DNA from: Fallopia convolvulus
Taxonomy: Eukaryota > Streptophyta > Magnoliopsida > Caryophyllales > Polygonaceae
Reading direction: 5' to 3'
DNA: 64,000 nt
NCBI GenBank assembly: GCA_964016875.1
Contig: OZ024718.1
Location: 2,299,001-2,363,000 of the forward strand
Part shown: in pieces, positions 1 to 11,315 of the stretch
How positions within the stretch are numbered: position 1 is the first letter of the stretch
How the letters are laid out: each line of letters opens with the position of its first letter
Notes under the pieces: model-generated
Seen by the model: only the letters and a program-made list of their open reading frames with translations
Databases searched by the model: none
Told to the model about the DNA's origin: nothing
Program-made: the position numbers and the translations under genes

Positions 1-868
1 TACACACACGTACCCCTACCAATTTTCTTGCTCATATTTCAAGTTACTAAACCAACTACACTACCAACCAAATTGGTATAACTAAAGCACAATAGCACAA
101 TAGCGGTGTTCGACCAAAAAAAAAAAATGCACAATAGCGGTGTGCCATTAATATTGGAATAATTAGGTAAGCATGATCAAGGTTCAATTTAATTCGATCA
201 TTTGGATATAGAGTTGGACTTTAGTGTCTTATCAAACAGAACAAAAGTATTGTTTATACTGATAAAATAGAGAAATATATAACATAAGAAAAGTGTAATA
301 CATTACAAAATGTTCAATTAACTTGAAACACTTCAACAAGTACATCATAAAATGTGTGCCATTATATTAAGGAAATCTAGGGATAAAAATATAAGAAAAT
401 CATCCATGGAGGAGATCTATCTAATCAAATATATGGGTGAAAACTCAATATAAGACGGGTGATGAATGGGAGACGAGTGAATTAATTTTTGGGTGGGTTG
501 GACGCTATCCGGTCTCGAGCCATTACCCACACATCACCACCCGATTCGTTGTAGTTTATTATTAATTATGTATATGATTGAGTTTATTCTTTATTTTATC
601 TTAAAATATTGAATTTATATAAAATATTTCATCCGACTCACCTAAATACTCAACGGATGGTGGATGGACGGATGATGAATTTCATGAATGATGGATGATT
701 CGAGTGGAGCAAACCTTATGTGTTGGGTGATGGGACAGATCCATCCATCTATAACCCGACCGATTTCCATACTTAAAATCTAACATATAGTTAACTACAG
801 TATATACGATTTTAGGTGAAACTTAGTTCAATTGTGTTGATTTTCGTAAGATTTATTTTCGAATGTGT
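1..868. other. gene-free AT-rich spacer
   Basis: No credible coding exon is visible on either strand. Positions 470-760 hold a degenerate stretch with repeated GGATG/GGGTGA-like words, partly echoed near 42140-42280. It is probably decayed transposon sequence, but the family is not recognisable. Confidence 0.5.
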
Positions 869-1383
869 GGGTGGAGATAAAGGTTTCCTACATTTGAAAT
901 TTGTAGAATAAAAGCATAACATATAAATTTTTAGATTGTTCATCCTATTGTTAATTGGTTTTAAGATGAAGCCTCATTGAACTTATATACTGAGTCTATC
1001 GCGCATATTCACTATGACGGACATGTGAAACCCCCAATGTTATATTAGTCCATCAGACATTGACATGGTATCAGAGCAGTCTGGTCCCGACCCCTGGTTA
1101 ACTAATGTGCTAGCCAACCTTAAGGCATGACTTCAAGTACAACTGACATATTGCAAGACCATGCAGTGGTACTTGATGGGGTGTGTGAAAAGACAATATA
1201 TCCCACATCGAGAATTCTGATAAAAACTTGCCTAGTATATAAAGTCTTTGAATTACTACACCTATTGCCTATTGGTTTTAGGATGGAATTAACCCCATCG
1301 GGCTTATGAACATATGCGCACGAGCGAACGTGTGTATTCCCTACGTTATATTGGACCATTTGAATTTAACATGGTAGCAAATC
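869..1383 (+). mobile_element. TRIM-like miniature LTR element
   Basis: Two related blocks at about 870-1065 and 1183-1371 share a TATTGGTTTTA-like segment and a GTTATATTGGACCA-like segment, and look like short LTRs. Directly after the first block is TGGTATCAGAGC (1066-1077), the primer-binding site complementary to initiator Met-tRNA. A purine-rich GATGGGGTGTGTGAAA-type tract precedes the second block, as expected for a polypurine tract. A decayed primer site (TGGTAGCAAATC, 1372-1383) follows the second block. There is no coding capacity, so this is a non-autonomous terminal-repeat retrotransposon in miniature. Related copies lie at 2320-2600, 27105-27590 and 29390-29895. Exact ends are uncertain. 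Confidence 0.7.
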
Positions 1384-1841
1384 ATGTTCGGTCTAGATCC
1401 CGATCCTTGGTCTATTAATGGTGTAGAAATCTCGTTTTAGACTCAGATGTACGAAAGAAACAAAAACGAAGCAAGAACATGCAAGGAAACGAGAAGAACA
1501 AGTGAACACAAGCAATTGGTGACACAGTTCGGCAAAGCCTAAATCTGCAGAGCCTCAGAGAGGAAGCTCGTCTCAAAATATCCACTAGAACTCAAGTATT
1601 ACAAGCAGGTTACACACATGCAACAAGAAGAGCGAAAAACAACTAAGGAACCACAGATCCAAAGGTACAAGAACGGAGAAACAGAAAAGGTAAGGAAAAG
1701 AAGATCTAGGGTTTCGCCCCCCTAAGGCTGACGAAGCTCTGAGATGGAGCTCCGCTTAGATCTGGACCACGAAGAGGCAGAAGCATGATCGCCTTCCACT
1801 AACTCCACCGTCGGACCACCGGAGAAGCTCGCTCGCCACCA

Positions 1842-1903
<62 letters not shown>

Positions 1904-2319
1904 GATGCGTGAAGCTTCTGAATGAGCAAGTGAAGAGGCAAGCTAGCTATTTAAAGCTAGGGTTGCCCTCAAGCCTTGAAACGTCGCGTTTCACTAACGA
2001 AAGCGCATCTTTAGAGTTGGACCAAAGAGCAAGGAAGATGGGCCGTCTCAACTGGATCATCAACTAAAGCCCAAATTCATTAAGTGAAGCCCACGAGCTT
2101 ATATAACACATCAGCTTAGTTTGAACCCGGTTAAAGCCTTCCAAACCGGTTTAACTGAGGTTGCTTATGTCCTGTTCAACTAGCTTAAACGCATTAATAT
2201 TAATTGCTCATAGACCCGGTTCCATGCTTAGAATATTTTTCTACCTCTATTCTAATTACAATATGTGCTATACCAATACTTTTGTCACTAGGATTAATAC
2301 TTAGCTTAATCATAGAACA
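1384..2319. other. non-coding spacer, possible LTR-derived sequence
   Basis: No gene is seen. The stretch around 1430-2230 has the texture of a non-coding LTR or untranslated leader and surrounds the TC microsatellite. No paired terminal repeat was found, so it is not called as an element. Confidence 0.3.
1845..1900. repeat. (TC)28 microsatellite
   Basis: An uninterrupted TC dinucleotide run of 56 bases. It is likely to vary in length between individuals. Confidence 0.98.
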
Positions 2320-2600
2320 TAACAAATGGGCTAGCCGACCTAAATATATACACGACTTCAAATGCAACTGACATATTACGAGACCAAGCGGTTGCACTTG
2401 AGGAGGTTGTGGAGACAAAAAAATTCTCCACTTGAAATTTAAAGAATAAAAGCTTAACAAGTAAATTATTGGGTTACTCCTCCTATTATCAATTTGTTTA
2501 CAATAAAACTTCACTGAATTTATGTGTTAATTCTATGATGCATGTGCACACGGCGAATATGTGAAGTCCTATGTTATATTAGTCCATCCAACTTTAACCA
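2320..2600 (+). mobile_element. TRIM fragment
   Basis: Matches the internal region and LTR of the element at 869-1383, including the GGGCTAGCC, ACTGACATATT and GTTATATTAGTCCATC segments in the same order. No primer-binding site follows, so it is a single LTR plus leader, probably truncated. Confidence 0.55.
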
Positions 2601-3558
2601 AATGGTTTATAAATAGTAGTATATATAGTATTTACATCACATATATTTGCTATTTGAGTCTCTCTTTTTTCCAGCTAGTGAAATTTGGTCAAGATGAGTG
2701 AGATAAAGATCCCATCTAGTTGACTCCATTAATTAATGATGGTAATATGTCAATTATATATAGGTTAGGTTAGGGGTTGCACAACATCCCAAATAAAATG
2801 TATCCATCATGTAGCTAGATTGTGGTTCATTAACAAACTCATCACAACTCACAAGTAAATTATAATCATATATTGTCATATTAATCATGCAATTCAATAT
2901 ACATTATCAAATAATTACATGTTCTTTTCGATCAAAATCATCAATAATTCCATTTTCATGCAATCCATTATTATTAATTCCTCTACAAGTATTAGTTTTG
3001 GCCCATTCACTAGTCAATGAATTGATTTGTTGGTCAGCCAACCTATTGCTTTTCCATTGTTAATTAATAATTATGTGCATCGTTTCTATTATTATAATTC
3101 CCAAATCTTGTGTCTTGATTGCGCATATAAAATTAGCTTATTATAATATGTGAAGGTGACTAATGGATATATTGAATTGTGGTTGGATAGACTTCAAATT
3201 TAATATTCTCTCCGAGCAAAAATAACTCACGTTTAAGTTTTTGTCGCAAATTTAAAAAAATATTAAATATATTTAAATTTTTAAAGTTTTTTTTCAAACT
3301 TATCAAGTTTTAAATATTCATTATTTTTTAGATAAATAATAAAAAATATTAATAAAATAAAATAAATTCTAATAATAACGTTTTAGGTTGGGTATAATTT
3401 GGGCATATTTTGACACCTTAAAATTTGAGTCAATATATTGACGTATTGTTCATGTTTTGTTTTCTAAGCAAGTTGTTTTCAATTCGAGTCAGTAGGTCAA
3501 ATACTCAAATGGTTTCAAGTTATGATAAATTGGTTTCAAATATGAGTTAGAAGATAAT
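2601..3558. other. AT-rich spacer
   Basis: No gene, RNA or structured repeat recognised. Confidence 0.5.
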
Positions 3559-3854
3559 GGAAAAATTGCAAAAATTAACCAAACTTTAGAGGTGGTTGCG
3601 AAAAATAGCATAAATTTTTAAAGATGCAGCAAATAGTCTCAATTTCGAAGTAGGTTAGTATCACTAACCCAAGCATGCATCATGAATATAAGATTTTTTG
3701 TATAATTAACGATAATGTTAATATTGGTATTTATGACTAATAATTAGAACTCATTCTATAGTTGGAGACTTGGAGCCATTTACTGCAATTTTAAGAATTC
3801 AAGCTATTTTTTACATCCACCTCTAAAAATTGGGCTATTGACTGCAATTTTTTT
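3559..3854. mobile_element. MULE-type MITE with 9-bp TSD
   Basis: A 296-bp element flanked by the perfect 9-bp direct repeat GAAGATAAT (3550-3558 and 3855-3863). Its ends form an imperfect terminal inverted repeat of roughly 75 bp with shared words AAAAATTGCA, TTAGAGGTGG and AAAAATAGC. A 9-bp target duplication with long inverted ends is typical of Mutator-like elements. There is no coding sequence. A similar one-sided end is seen near 20440-20520. Confidence 0.85.
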
Positions 3855-3950
3855 GAAGATAATTGATTACCATTTCAAGATTTTGTTTAGATTTCGAACT
3901 TCGAACCTCCTAAACAAACGTTTAAGGAGACTACTACCTCATCCGCGATC

Positions 3951-4280
3951 CAGTGGCGTATCCATGAATCTGGAGGAGAGGGGGATGAACGATATATAGG
4001 AGTCGTCGACCACTGTCGTTTGCTGAGTACCGTTACTTACCGACCATTGTCGGCTGGTGGAACCGTGGAAGCCTGGAGGCGTCGAGCCGGCCGCCGGCGA
4101 GCAGAGAGAGAGGAGGCGAAAGTTGGAGGTGTCGACCCACTCGACCGTCTTCACTCAAAGCCTCAAATGAGTCAAAACCAATTATTTTTTTGGTTATTTT
4201 TTGCACTGATGGAGTCTAGTCAACCTTTGAGCCTTTCTCGGATAACAATTTTGTGTATTTTCTACGTGGCTCCGCCACTC
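3951..4280. mobile_element. possible hAT-like MITE
   Basis: The left end reads CAGTGGCGTATCCA; the reverse complement of the right end reads AGTGGCGGAGCCACG. This resembles the CAGTGGCGGAGCCA terminus common in plant hAT MITEs. A clean 8-bp target duplication is not obvious, although CTCATCC-like words lie on both sides. The inside is GC-rich and has open frames on both strands that look fortuitous. Confidence 0.45.
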
Positions 4281-4937
4281 ATCCTATTAGACTGACTGGT
4301 CATTGATATTATTTCAAGATTCTATACTTGATTTAAGAGTATAATATCAAAGCTAGTCATATGTTTTGAGTTTTGACAAGTAATATCAATCTGGTTTACA
4401 TAGTTTTCCTTGCAACATTTGAGCAATATAAGTACATAATTAATCATATGCAAACCGGCCATTTTCTAAAATTGGACCAGTTTGTGCAATCAATGCCTGG
4501 CAATTTGTATTTGTTCACCAACCATTAGCTGTGCATTAACATTATTTAATACTATAGAAGTATTGTATAGGTGACTTAGAAATTAAGCTTAGCTATGTAG
4601 GGTCTCTGATTTCTTGGATCAACACAAGTTAATTAATTAGCTAGCTACCCAACCAAACCAATATATCCGGATCAGGGTTACGTTGGGCGTCAACATGTTC
4701 ATTAATTGATGAACTTGAGTCAACTATATATAATGTACTATTATTAATATTTAATCTTTGTTTGCTAGAAATAATATTTAATTCATCTTGCATGTGAAAT
4801 CACTTTCATGCTATTGGATAAGGTTACTTAATTTTTTATTATTATCTTAATTACTATTAATCGAAAATAAGAGAGTGACACTCGTGTAATCGTGTTGCAA
4901 TTTGCAATTGAAAGGAGAACTTGTTATTCCAAGCAAT

Positions 4938-5103
4938 GTTCTAAAAAACACTAGGCGGACCTGAGCGGAGAGGGACCGCCTAGCGTCTAGACGGCCTGAA
5001 CGGTTGTCTAGGCGGTCCTAGACGGGTGTCTAGGCGGCCAGGACGGCTACGCGGGCTAGAACCTTACAGCGCCAAGTTGGGGCTTAGACGAGATTTTTAG
5101 AAC
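4938..5103. mobile_element. CTAGGCGG-rich MITE, copy 1
   Basis: Begins GTTCTAAAAA and ends TTTTTAGAAC, a 10-bp perfect terminal inverted repeat. The interior is GC-rich with many degenerate copies of CTAGGCGG/GTCTAGACGG, some inverted. A second copy sits at 60598-60754 inside an intron of the CWF19L1 gene. Superfamily not assigned. Confidence 0.7.
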
Positions 5104-5469
5104 AGTGATTCCAAGAGGAATTTTACTTAAAGACTTCGAGCATTTAGTCAAACAGTTAAATTTTTAGGGACAATATTTAAAAATCTCCAATTCGACTCTT
5201 ACTCTTCACTAAAAAAAGAGGAATTTTACTCGGCGAAATTGTCATATATCCATAGGCGAATAATGCACTTTTTACCGTGGTAATGGGGTATTTGGATCCG
5301 GTGGAGTAATTTAATCAATTACCCAAAATAAAATTATATTACAATGGTAAAAAAAATTATGAAAATTGGTAAAAAAAATTAATAAAGTAATTATAATATG
5401 TTAATTATACTTTAATTTGTGCTACTTTGAGATAAAAATTTGATGTCTATTAAATAGATTAGGGTCATT

Positions 5470-5660
5470 AAAGTGGTCTAGTGGTAAAGTGATGATAGAC
5501 TCTTTAAGTGTTTGTTTAGGCAATTTGAACTTAAATCCCTCTGACGGCGTGTATAGAGAGACTAATATTGGAGGATTTTTCCTAAAATGAGGTCGCAAAG
5601 TACCCAGTCTGAACCTAGAATGGACCTGACTAATCGAACTAGGTGAGCCAAAGACAAGAC
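5470..5660 (+). mobile_element. tRNA-derived SINE
   Basis: TGGTCTAGTGGTAAAGTG near 5475 matches an RNA polymerase III A box, and a degenerate B box lies about 45 bp downstream. The 3' part, with words such as GGACCTGACTAATCGAACTAG, is shared loosely with copies at 30619, 43195 and 59040. An A-rich tail ends near 5660. Confidence 0.65.
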
Positions 5661-6039
5661 AAAAAAAATAGAAAAAAAAACTAAATTTGGACTATTGGGC
5701 AATTGGGCCAAATAACCCAATAAATAGACTAGGCCCTTAAAGTTTTAGGCCATGTATAAAGCCGAGTGCATTTTTCCAGTGTTCATTGTCATCTGAGTCC
5801 AAGTATGCAATAACACAAAAATTAATGTGCACTATAGTATCCATTGATTAGGATGATCAAAATAAAGTTATCAGCCTCTATCAGCATTCACCATCAAAAC
5901 AAGAATTTAATAATGTCACTTGAAAGACTATTATTAACAGGGATATTTGTGAAATGTGACATTATCATTTATCAGCAATACTCCCTCCCATCAAATTGAT
6001 GTTTTAGATTTAGACACAAATTTTTAAAAATATTTTTAA
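5661..6039. other. spacer
   Basis: No gene. A CTCCCTCCCATCAAATTGATG motif near 5982 resembles a Stowaway end, but no matching right end was found. The MULE element at 6040 inserts just downstream. Confidence 0.4.
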
Positions 6040-6730
6040 GGGAAAATTGCTTTTAACCACCCTTTAGTTTACGCTTGTTGTAATTAACCACTCTTTATAT
6101 TTTTTTCTATACTTAACCACCCCTTATTTGTAAATATGTGCATTTAACAGCACATTTTGATGAAAAACGTTATTTTCTTCGTTAAGTAAAGTAAATTATA
6201 TTTTTGCCCTTCTTTTTTAATTTTTTTCAATAAATAAAAGAATTTAGGAATAAATTGAGCTTGTAATGTCATTATCATTGGATTTCGGCCTACATCTCAA
6301 CCTTTTGAGTCTCGAGTCGTCGTTCATCAGCTTAAGACACGATTGACTCCAAGCAAAGGACGCTCAAAGTCGTCAGAATCAGATCCAAAACCCATGGTCT
6401 TTGCATCGGCGGAGTCATGGTTCTTCTTCGCCATTGGATGGAGGAAAGGAATTATTATGGAGGAGATTAGGCCAAGGTTACAAAAATCGGCGTATTAAAA
6501 CTTGAAAATGTCAATTATGATTTTTCATTTATTTATTTATTGTAAATAAAATTTAAAAAGAAGGGAAAAAACGTAATTTACTTTACTTAACGGAGAAAAT
6601 GACTTTTTCATTAAAATGGGTGGTTAAATGCACATAATTACAAATAAGGGGTGGTTAAGTGTAGAAAAAAAAATATAAAGGGTGGTTAATTGCAACAAGT
6701 GTAAAATAAAGTGTGGTTAAATGTAATTTT
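6040..6730. mobile_element. MULE element with ~200-bp terminal inverted repeats
   Basis: A 691-bp element bounded by the perfect 9-bp direct repeat TATTTTTAA (6031-6039 and 6731-6739). The arms 6040-6240 and about 6530-6730 are inverted copies of one another over roughly 200 bp, with repeated TTAACCACC words and a shared GTTAAGTAAAGTAAATTA segment; identity by eye is around 80-85 percent. This architecture is diagnostic of a non-autonomous Mutator-like element. The interior (about 6245-6500) has higher GC than the arms and looks unlike them, so it may be captured host sequence (Pack-MULE-like). The donor was not identified. Confidence 0.88.
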
Positions 6731-7041
6731 TATTTTTAACTATACCCAATATCATATAGTTTTTATAAATATTAATACTATTGTTAATTCTTCACCTCCC
6801 TTTTAAGACAATAACGAAAAAAAAAAAGAGTTTAAATAAAAAAAATAGTCAAAAAATAATAATTTTCAATAACAATTTGCATATCTCACTCTTAGTTAAT
6901 TGTCTTGTAAACTTAAAACGACATATAAACTCGATCAAAACATACCTCCTTAAAAAATGATTAATCTTTATCTTAGAGAGTTTAATATTAACTAGGGGAT
7001 TGAAAATGATTACAAAAGTTCAGAAAACATTATGTTAATTA

Positions 7042-7308
7042 GGGTTGAACATCAATTCAAAACCGAAAACCGAAATTTGGTTTAAGGTGAACCGAAAATC
7101 GAACCAAATTGGCTCCATTCGATTTTTATTTTGTCAGATTGAGATGGATAGAAGATTATCTTTTGAGAAATTTGACTCCGAAATTTAACCGAAAACAAAA
7201 ATTGATAAATTCCTAAACCAAAAACCGAACTGAATAACATCAGTTTCGGTTCGATCAATTCGACTTAAAATTTTAATTTAAACCAACCCATGCTCAAACC
7301 TAATATGA
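7042..7308. mobile_element. CCGAA/TTCGG-rich MITE, older copy
   Basis: Starts AGGGTTGAACATC and ends CCATGCTCAAACCTAA, which are inverted relative to each other. The inside is full of AACCGAAA and TTTCGGTT words, so it can fold on itself. It resembles the cleaner copy in an intron at 10977-11211. It lies about 280 bp upstream of the next gene's start codon. Confidence 0.6.
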
Positions 7309-7591
7309 ACATTAAATGTTATTTTACCTCATTGTTTCTATAAAGAGGATATGTTATGCCAAAAATAAATAAAAAATAAAAAAAACAACCTCAAACAAGT
7401 TAAAAAAAGACAAAAATGTGATCTGTTTTGTGGCATTGGATTTATTTTATAAGGGTGAGTTGGGGCCCTCTATATTAACGTTCATCCATTTCACATCCAC
7501 ACACACCTTCAAGTTCAACCCAAAAATATTTCTCTTTTCTCATGTTTCATAAAAATTATAGCCTAAAAAATTCCATTCACAAACCTCAGCA

Positions 7592-10500
7592 ATGCCCGGA
7601 ACAGTTCAAGTCTCAAGTAAGCAACTTTTTTTTTGCAGTCTATTTTTACACCTAAATTCAATTTCAGTTTCTTCCTTATTCAAGCTTGTTTCTTCAATTT
7701 CCAGTTCTAGAACTCACAGGGCTTCCATCTTCAAAATCGTCTTCTTCAATGAGCATTAAGGGTATGAGCAATTTGATTTGTTCTTTTTATTGCAATTTTC
7801 ACCTTTTTATTATGAGTTTCATGTGTAAATTCAAGCATTTTTTCCCCATTGCAATGCAGTTTCTTTGGGGAAAAACTCATATGAAGCTGAGGGAGAGAAA
7901 GCTGATTTCTTGTTGTAATTATTCTCTTCTTCACTCAAAATGAATTCAATTGTCAAAATTTCCTGTTTTTGTGTTGTAATGTTTGATCAATTTTGCAGTC
8001 CATTGGCGACCCTGCGTGATAATTTGGTTGTTAAAATTCATGATATTGATGGGAATGAAATTGCACAAACAGGTTAGTTTAATTTGTCAATTATTGTCAT
8101 TTTTTTTCACAAAAAATGTATTTTGAATAGCAAGATTGAAATTGCAGGAGTGAAAAGCAGATTAATTGCTGAAAAGGGTTCATGGGATGATTTGTTTCCT
8201 CTTGAAGGAGGTGGCCATGTTCACATGAGACTGAAGTTTAGTCTTAGTGACGAAGAACGCAACAAAATCCGCAACATGGTTCGTGTTTTTGCAATTGAAA
8301 TTGTGCAAATGCTGTTGTGATTGGGATCTTAGACATAATTTGTGATTAGTTTTGTGATAATGATGTTTTTTTATGATTAATGGCAGAGAGAATCTGCATT
8401 TAGGAAGAAGCAAGAGGAGCTTCTAAGCAAGAATAAGAGAGATTTGCAAGCAATGGTTGATTCTTCTGGTGGTAAGGTTTGCATCATAATTGCCACTCTT
8501 GGTTAAAATTTAGATTATGAATCTTGTTTGAATCTTATTGCCATATAATGAAGGGCCTTCTTAAGCTTAATACATTTAGTTTTGATTAGAAGCTATGTTA
8601 GACAAGAACAAATGCAAACATGTAAACAAAGATTTGATTGAAAGTTGGTCTTGCTCAAAATAGTTGTGAACTTGTGATCTTGTGATGAGTGTTTGCACTA
8701 AGATTATGAAAAACGGTTGCAAGAAAGCTTGTGAAATAATGAGGAATTGGAGAGTGAATTGTTTAAGAAAGCTTGTGGATTGAAGTTGGGCAATTATCAT
8801 ATGTAGACATAGCGATAGAGAACAAGAATAGAGCTTCGACAAGAAGCATCATTCTTCTAGGTAGCGAGAAAACAAATCGAGCAAAGAGCACTCTCCATCC
8901 CATATGTGAAATTTCGTTAGCCGATGATTTGGGATTTGTGCATATGTAAATCCATTGCATAAGTACAGTAGGGTTTCATCCTAAAACCAGTTAGGAGGAG
9001 TAGTAGCCCATCAACCTTATATATAGGCTAACTATATTTCAACAGAGTGCGATGTGTCACAAAGTGAAGAGTTGAAGATAAAACTTCACCTTTCCCCATT
9101 AAATAACAAAGGATGACACTTTCACATCCCTATTCTTCTAGTTAAATAGTCTACATTAAGCTTTAGATGAGCTTCCATTCATTTCAATGGCCATATCCTT
9201 CATTCTTCCTCACAAATCATTCCAATAGAAGAAGGCTAGATTGTCTTTCATCAACTTCAAATTCTTAGAAGGAATACTATTGAGATGATGTGAATGGAGG
9301 TCATTTTAGGATAATACTAAGAGAGGAGTGAAACAATTACAAGTAAACATCAACTTTCTTTGTGTCTTTCTTTCTTTCTTTATTATTGTATATTAGGCTG
9401 CCATCCTTGCTCTTCTCTTTTGCCTTTAAACACACCTCTAGATTGTCCTAAGACAAGTTTTGCCTTCTCTATTCAGGTAGAAATGAGACGCCTTCCACCG
9501 CAACCACCTCAGACAAAGTTCATTCCTTTGATCTTCCACTAGAAGCTTCATCTAAAGTTGTGAGATCCAAATCAAGTACCACTCTTAGTAACTCTTCTGC
9601 CTTTGTTCAAGTCAAAGAAGATGATCAACCTAAGGAACAAATTCCATTGAAGAATACACCAAGCAAACTCAAAGAAGATGCTCAATCTTATAAATTGAAG
9701 GAACAAACTCCATTGGAGAAAATACTTAGCAAACTCAAAGAAGATGCTCAGCTTTATAACTTGAAGGAGCAAATTCCAGTGGAGAAAATATCTATCAAAC
9801 TCAAAGAAGATGATCAACCTTATAACTCAAAGGAACAACAAAGCCCATTGGAGAATACACCTAGAAAACTCCAAGAAGATGCTCAGCTTTATAAATTGAA
9901 GGAACAAAGCTCAGTGGAGAAAACACCTAGCAAACTCAAAGAAGATGATCAGCTTTATAAATTGAAGGAACAAACTCCATTGGAGAAAACACCTACAAAA
10001 GCCAAAGACGATGATCAACGTTATAACTTGAAGGAACAAAGTCTATTGAAGAAAACGCCTGTCAAAGTCAAAGACGACGATGAACGTGACAACTTGAAGA
10101 AACAAAATCCATTGGAGAAAACAACCAGAAAAGTAAGGGAAACTATAGCCGCCTTTGAAACTAGTCGCTTAACGCAGGTATCTTTCTCTGGCTAAATCAT
10201 AGTTACATACATGATAATGCCTTTTCCCTTCAAAAATGCTTAAAAGGAAGTTTTTTTTATCAACCAGGGATTGATGAGTACAGAAAAAGCACAATCTGGC
10301 AGAGAAAAAGAGGAAGCTTCATACAACTCAAAGGAAATATCAAATGAGAAAGAGCCTGAGGGAAAATATCCATTACATAATGATTTTGAAAGTGAAGAGA
10401 GTGCGCCTTCCAAACAATTACAAAGAACATCAAATTTGGAGCAAAATAAAACTTCAGGAAGAGATTATGATTTATCTGAGAGAAGACGTCGGTGTTCTTG

Positions 10501-11315
10501 TCAAAATGTTCATGGTTGGATTTTCCTAGAAGAAGCAATATGCTCATGTATTGTGAGTGACAATAGAGTGGTTATAGATCTTCTTGATGATTACAGTGTA
10601 AATCCAAAAACTTATCCTGGAAAGGTTAGTTGCACTTGTCTCACTACCCACAAATCAAAAATCAAATTTGCACTTGTCTCAAATAAATGTGTTTTAACAC
10701 AGCAAATACTGTAATGTGCAGATTTCATCTATGTTTGGAACCACTATCACTATTAAAACTTGTCAAATAAATATTTTCAGCTTGTTGATGAGAAGATCAG
10801 TTCAAGTCAAGTCGACGAGCTTTCTGGCATAAGTAAGAAACCAGATTCGAGTCAATCATCGGGTGATGGCGCCTCCAGAGGACCGAATGGGCAGGTACTT
10901 GATGATTCCCTTTGTGATTTTCTTGTTTTTTAATACATTTGATTAAAAAAAATTGAAAGTTAAGAAGATGCATAATTAGAGTTGAGCATGGGTCGGTTCG
11001 AACCGAAATTTTAAGCTGAACCGACCAAACCGAGCCGAAACCGATATTATTCAGTTCGGTTTAGGAATTTCACGAATTTCAGTTCGGTTCGATTTTCTTT
11101 GAAGTTCGGTTCGAATTTCCCAAAGAATACCCTCTATTTGGTTCGGTTTTCGGTTCATCTTAAACCAAATTTCGGTTTTCGGTTCGGTTTCGAACCGATG
11201 CTCAGCCCCAGATGCTTTTTATGAAAATCTTTCTTTGCTCTTTATCCAGGTGATGAAAATTGTGATCATGGTGGGATTTGGGCTTCTTGTTCTCTTTTGT
11301 AGGCAAAAAAATTAA
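7592..11315 (+). CDS. tail-anchored protein with C2-like N-terminus, unknown function
   Basis: Ten exons are supported by splice signals and phase: 7592-7616, 7705-7761, 7860-7911, 7999-8072, 8148-8278, 8387-8471, 9477-10177, 10268-10624, 10781-10894, 11250-11315. The joined frame is 1662 nt, 553 residues, with no internal stop. The N-terminus (about residues 1-140, MPGTVQVSILELTGLPS...) resembles a conserved plant family of uncharacterised proteins with a C2-like start (LPS, DNLVVKIHD, WDDLFPLEGGGHVHM). Exon 7 carries an acidic and lysine-rich tandem repeat. A cysteine-rich CSCQNVHGWIF motif follows in exon 8. The last exon encodes a single hydrophobic segment (IVIMVGFGLLVLF) ending CRQKN, which predicts a C-terminal membrane anchor with the bulk in the cytosol. 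Intron 6 is about 1 kb. I do not recognise a biochemical role; family membership is from memory. Confidence 0.8.
9604..10140 (+). repeat. coding tandem repeat, ~8 units of 22-23 codons
   Basis: Within exon 7 of the preceding gene, about eight units follow a KLKEDDQLYKLKEQ-x-PLEKTPS pattern. Unit length is 66-69 nt, so the frame is kept. The units are charged and likely helical or disordered, and they diverge by point changes more than by length. Confidence 0.9.
10977..11211. mobile_element. CCGAA/TTCGG-rich MITE in last intron
   Basis: The left end reads GTTGAGCATGGGTCGGTTCG; the right end reads CGAACCGATGCTCAGCCC, its inverted counterpart. The inside consists of alternating GGTTCGG and CCGAACC words and would fold into a long hairpin. 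It lies in the intron between exons 9 and 10 of the tail-anchored protein gene. Related copies are at 7042-7308 and, more distantly, 58141-58965. Confidence 0.75.

Noticed and set aside
1756..1941. Minus-strand open frame with Arg-Glu repeats
   Set aside because: It is a translation of the TC microsatellite; the dinucleotide run keeps any frame open.
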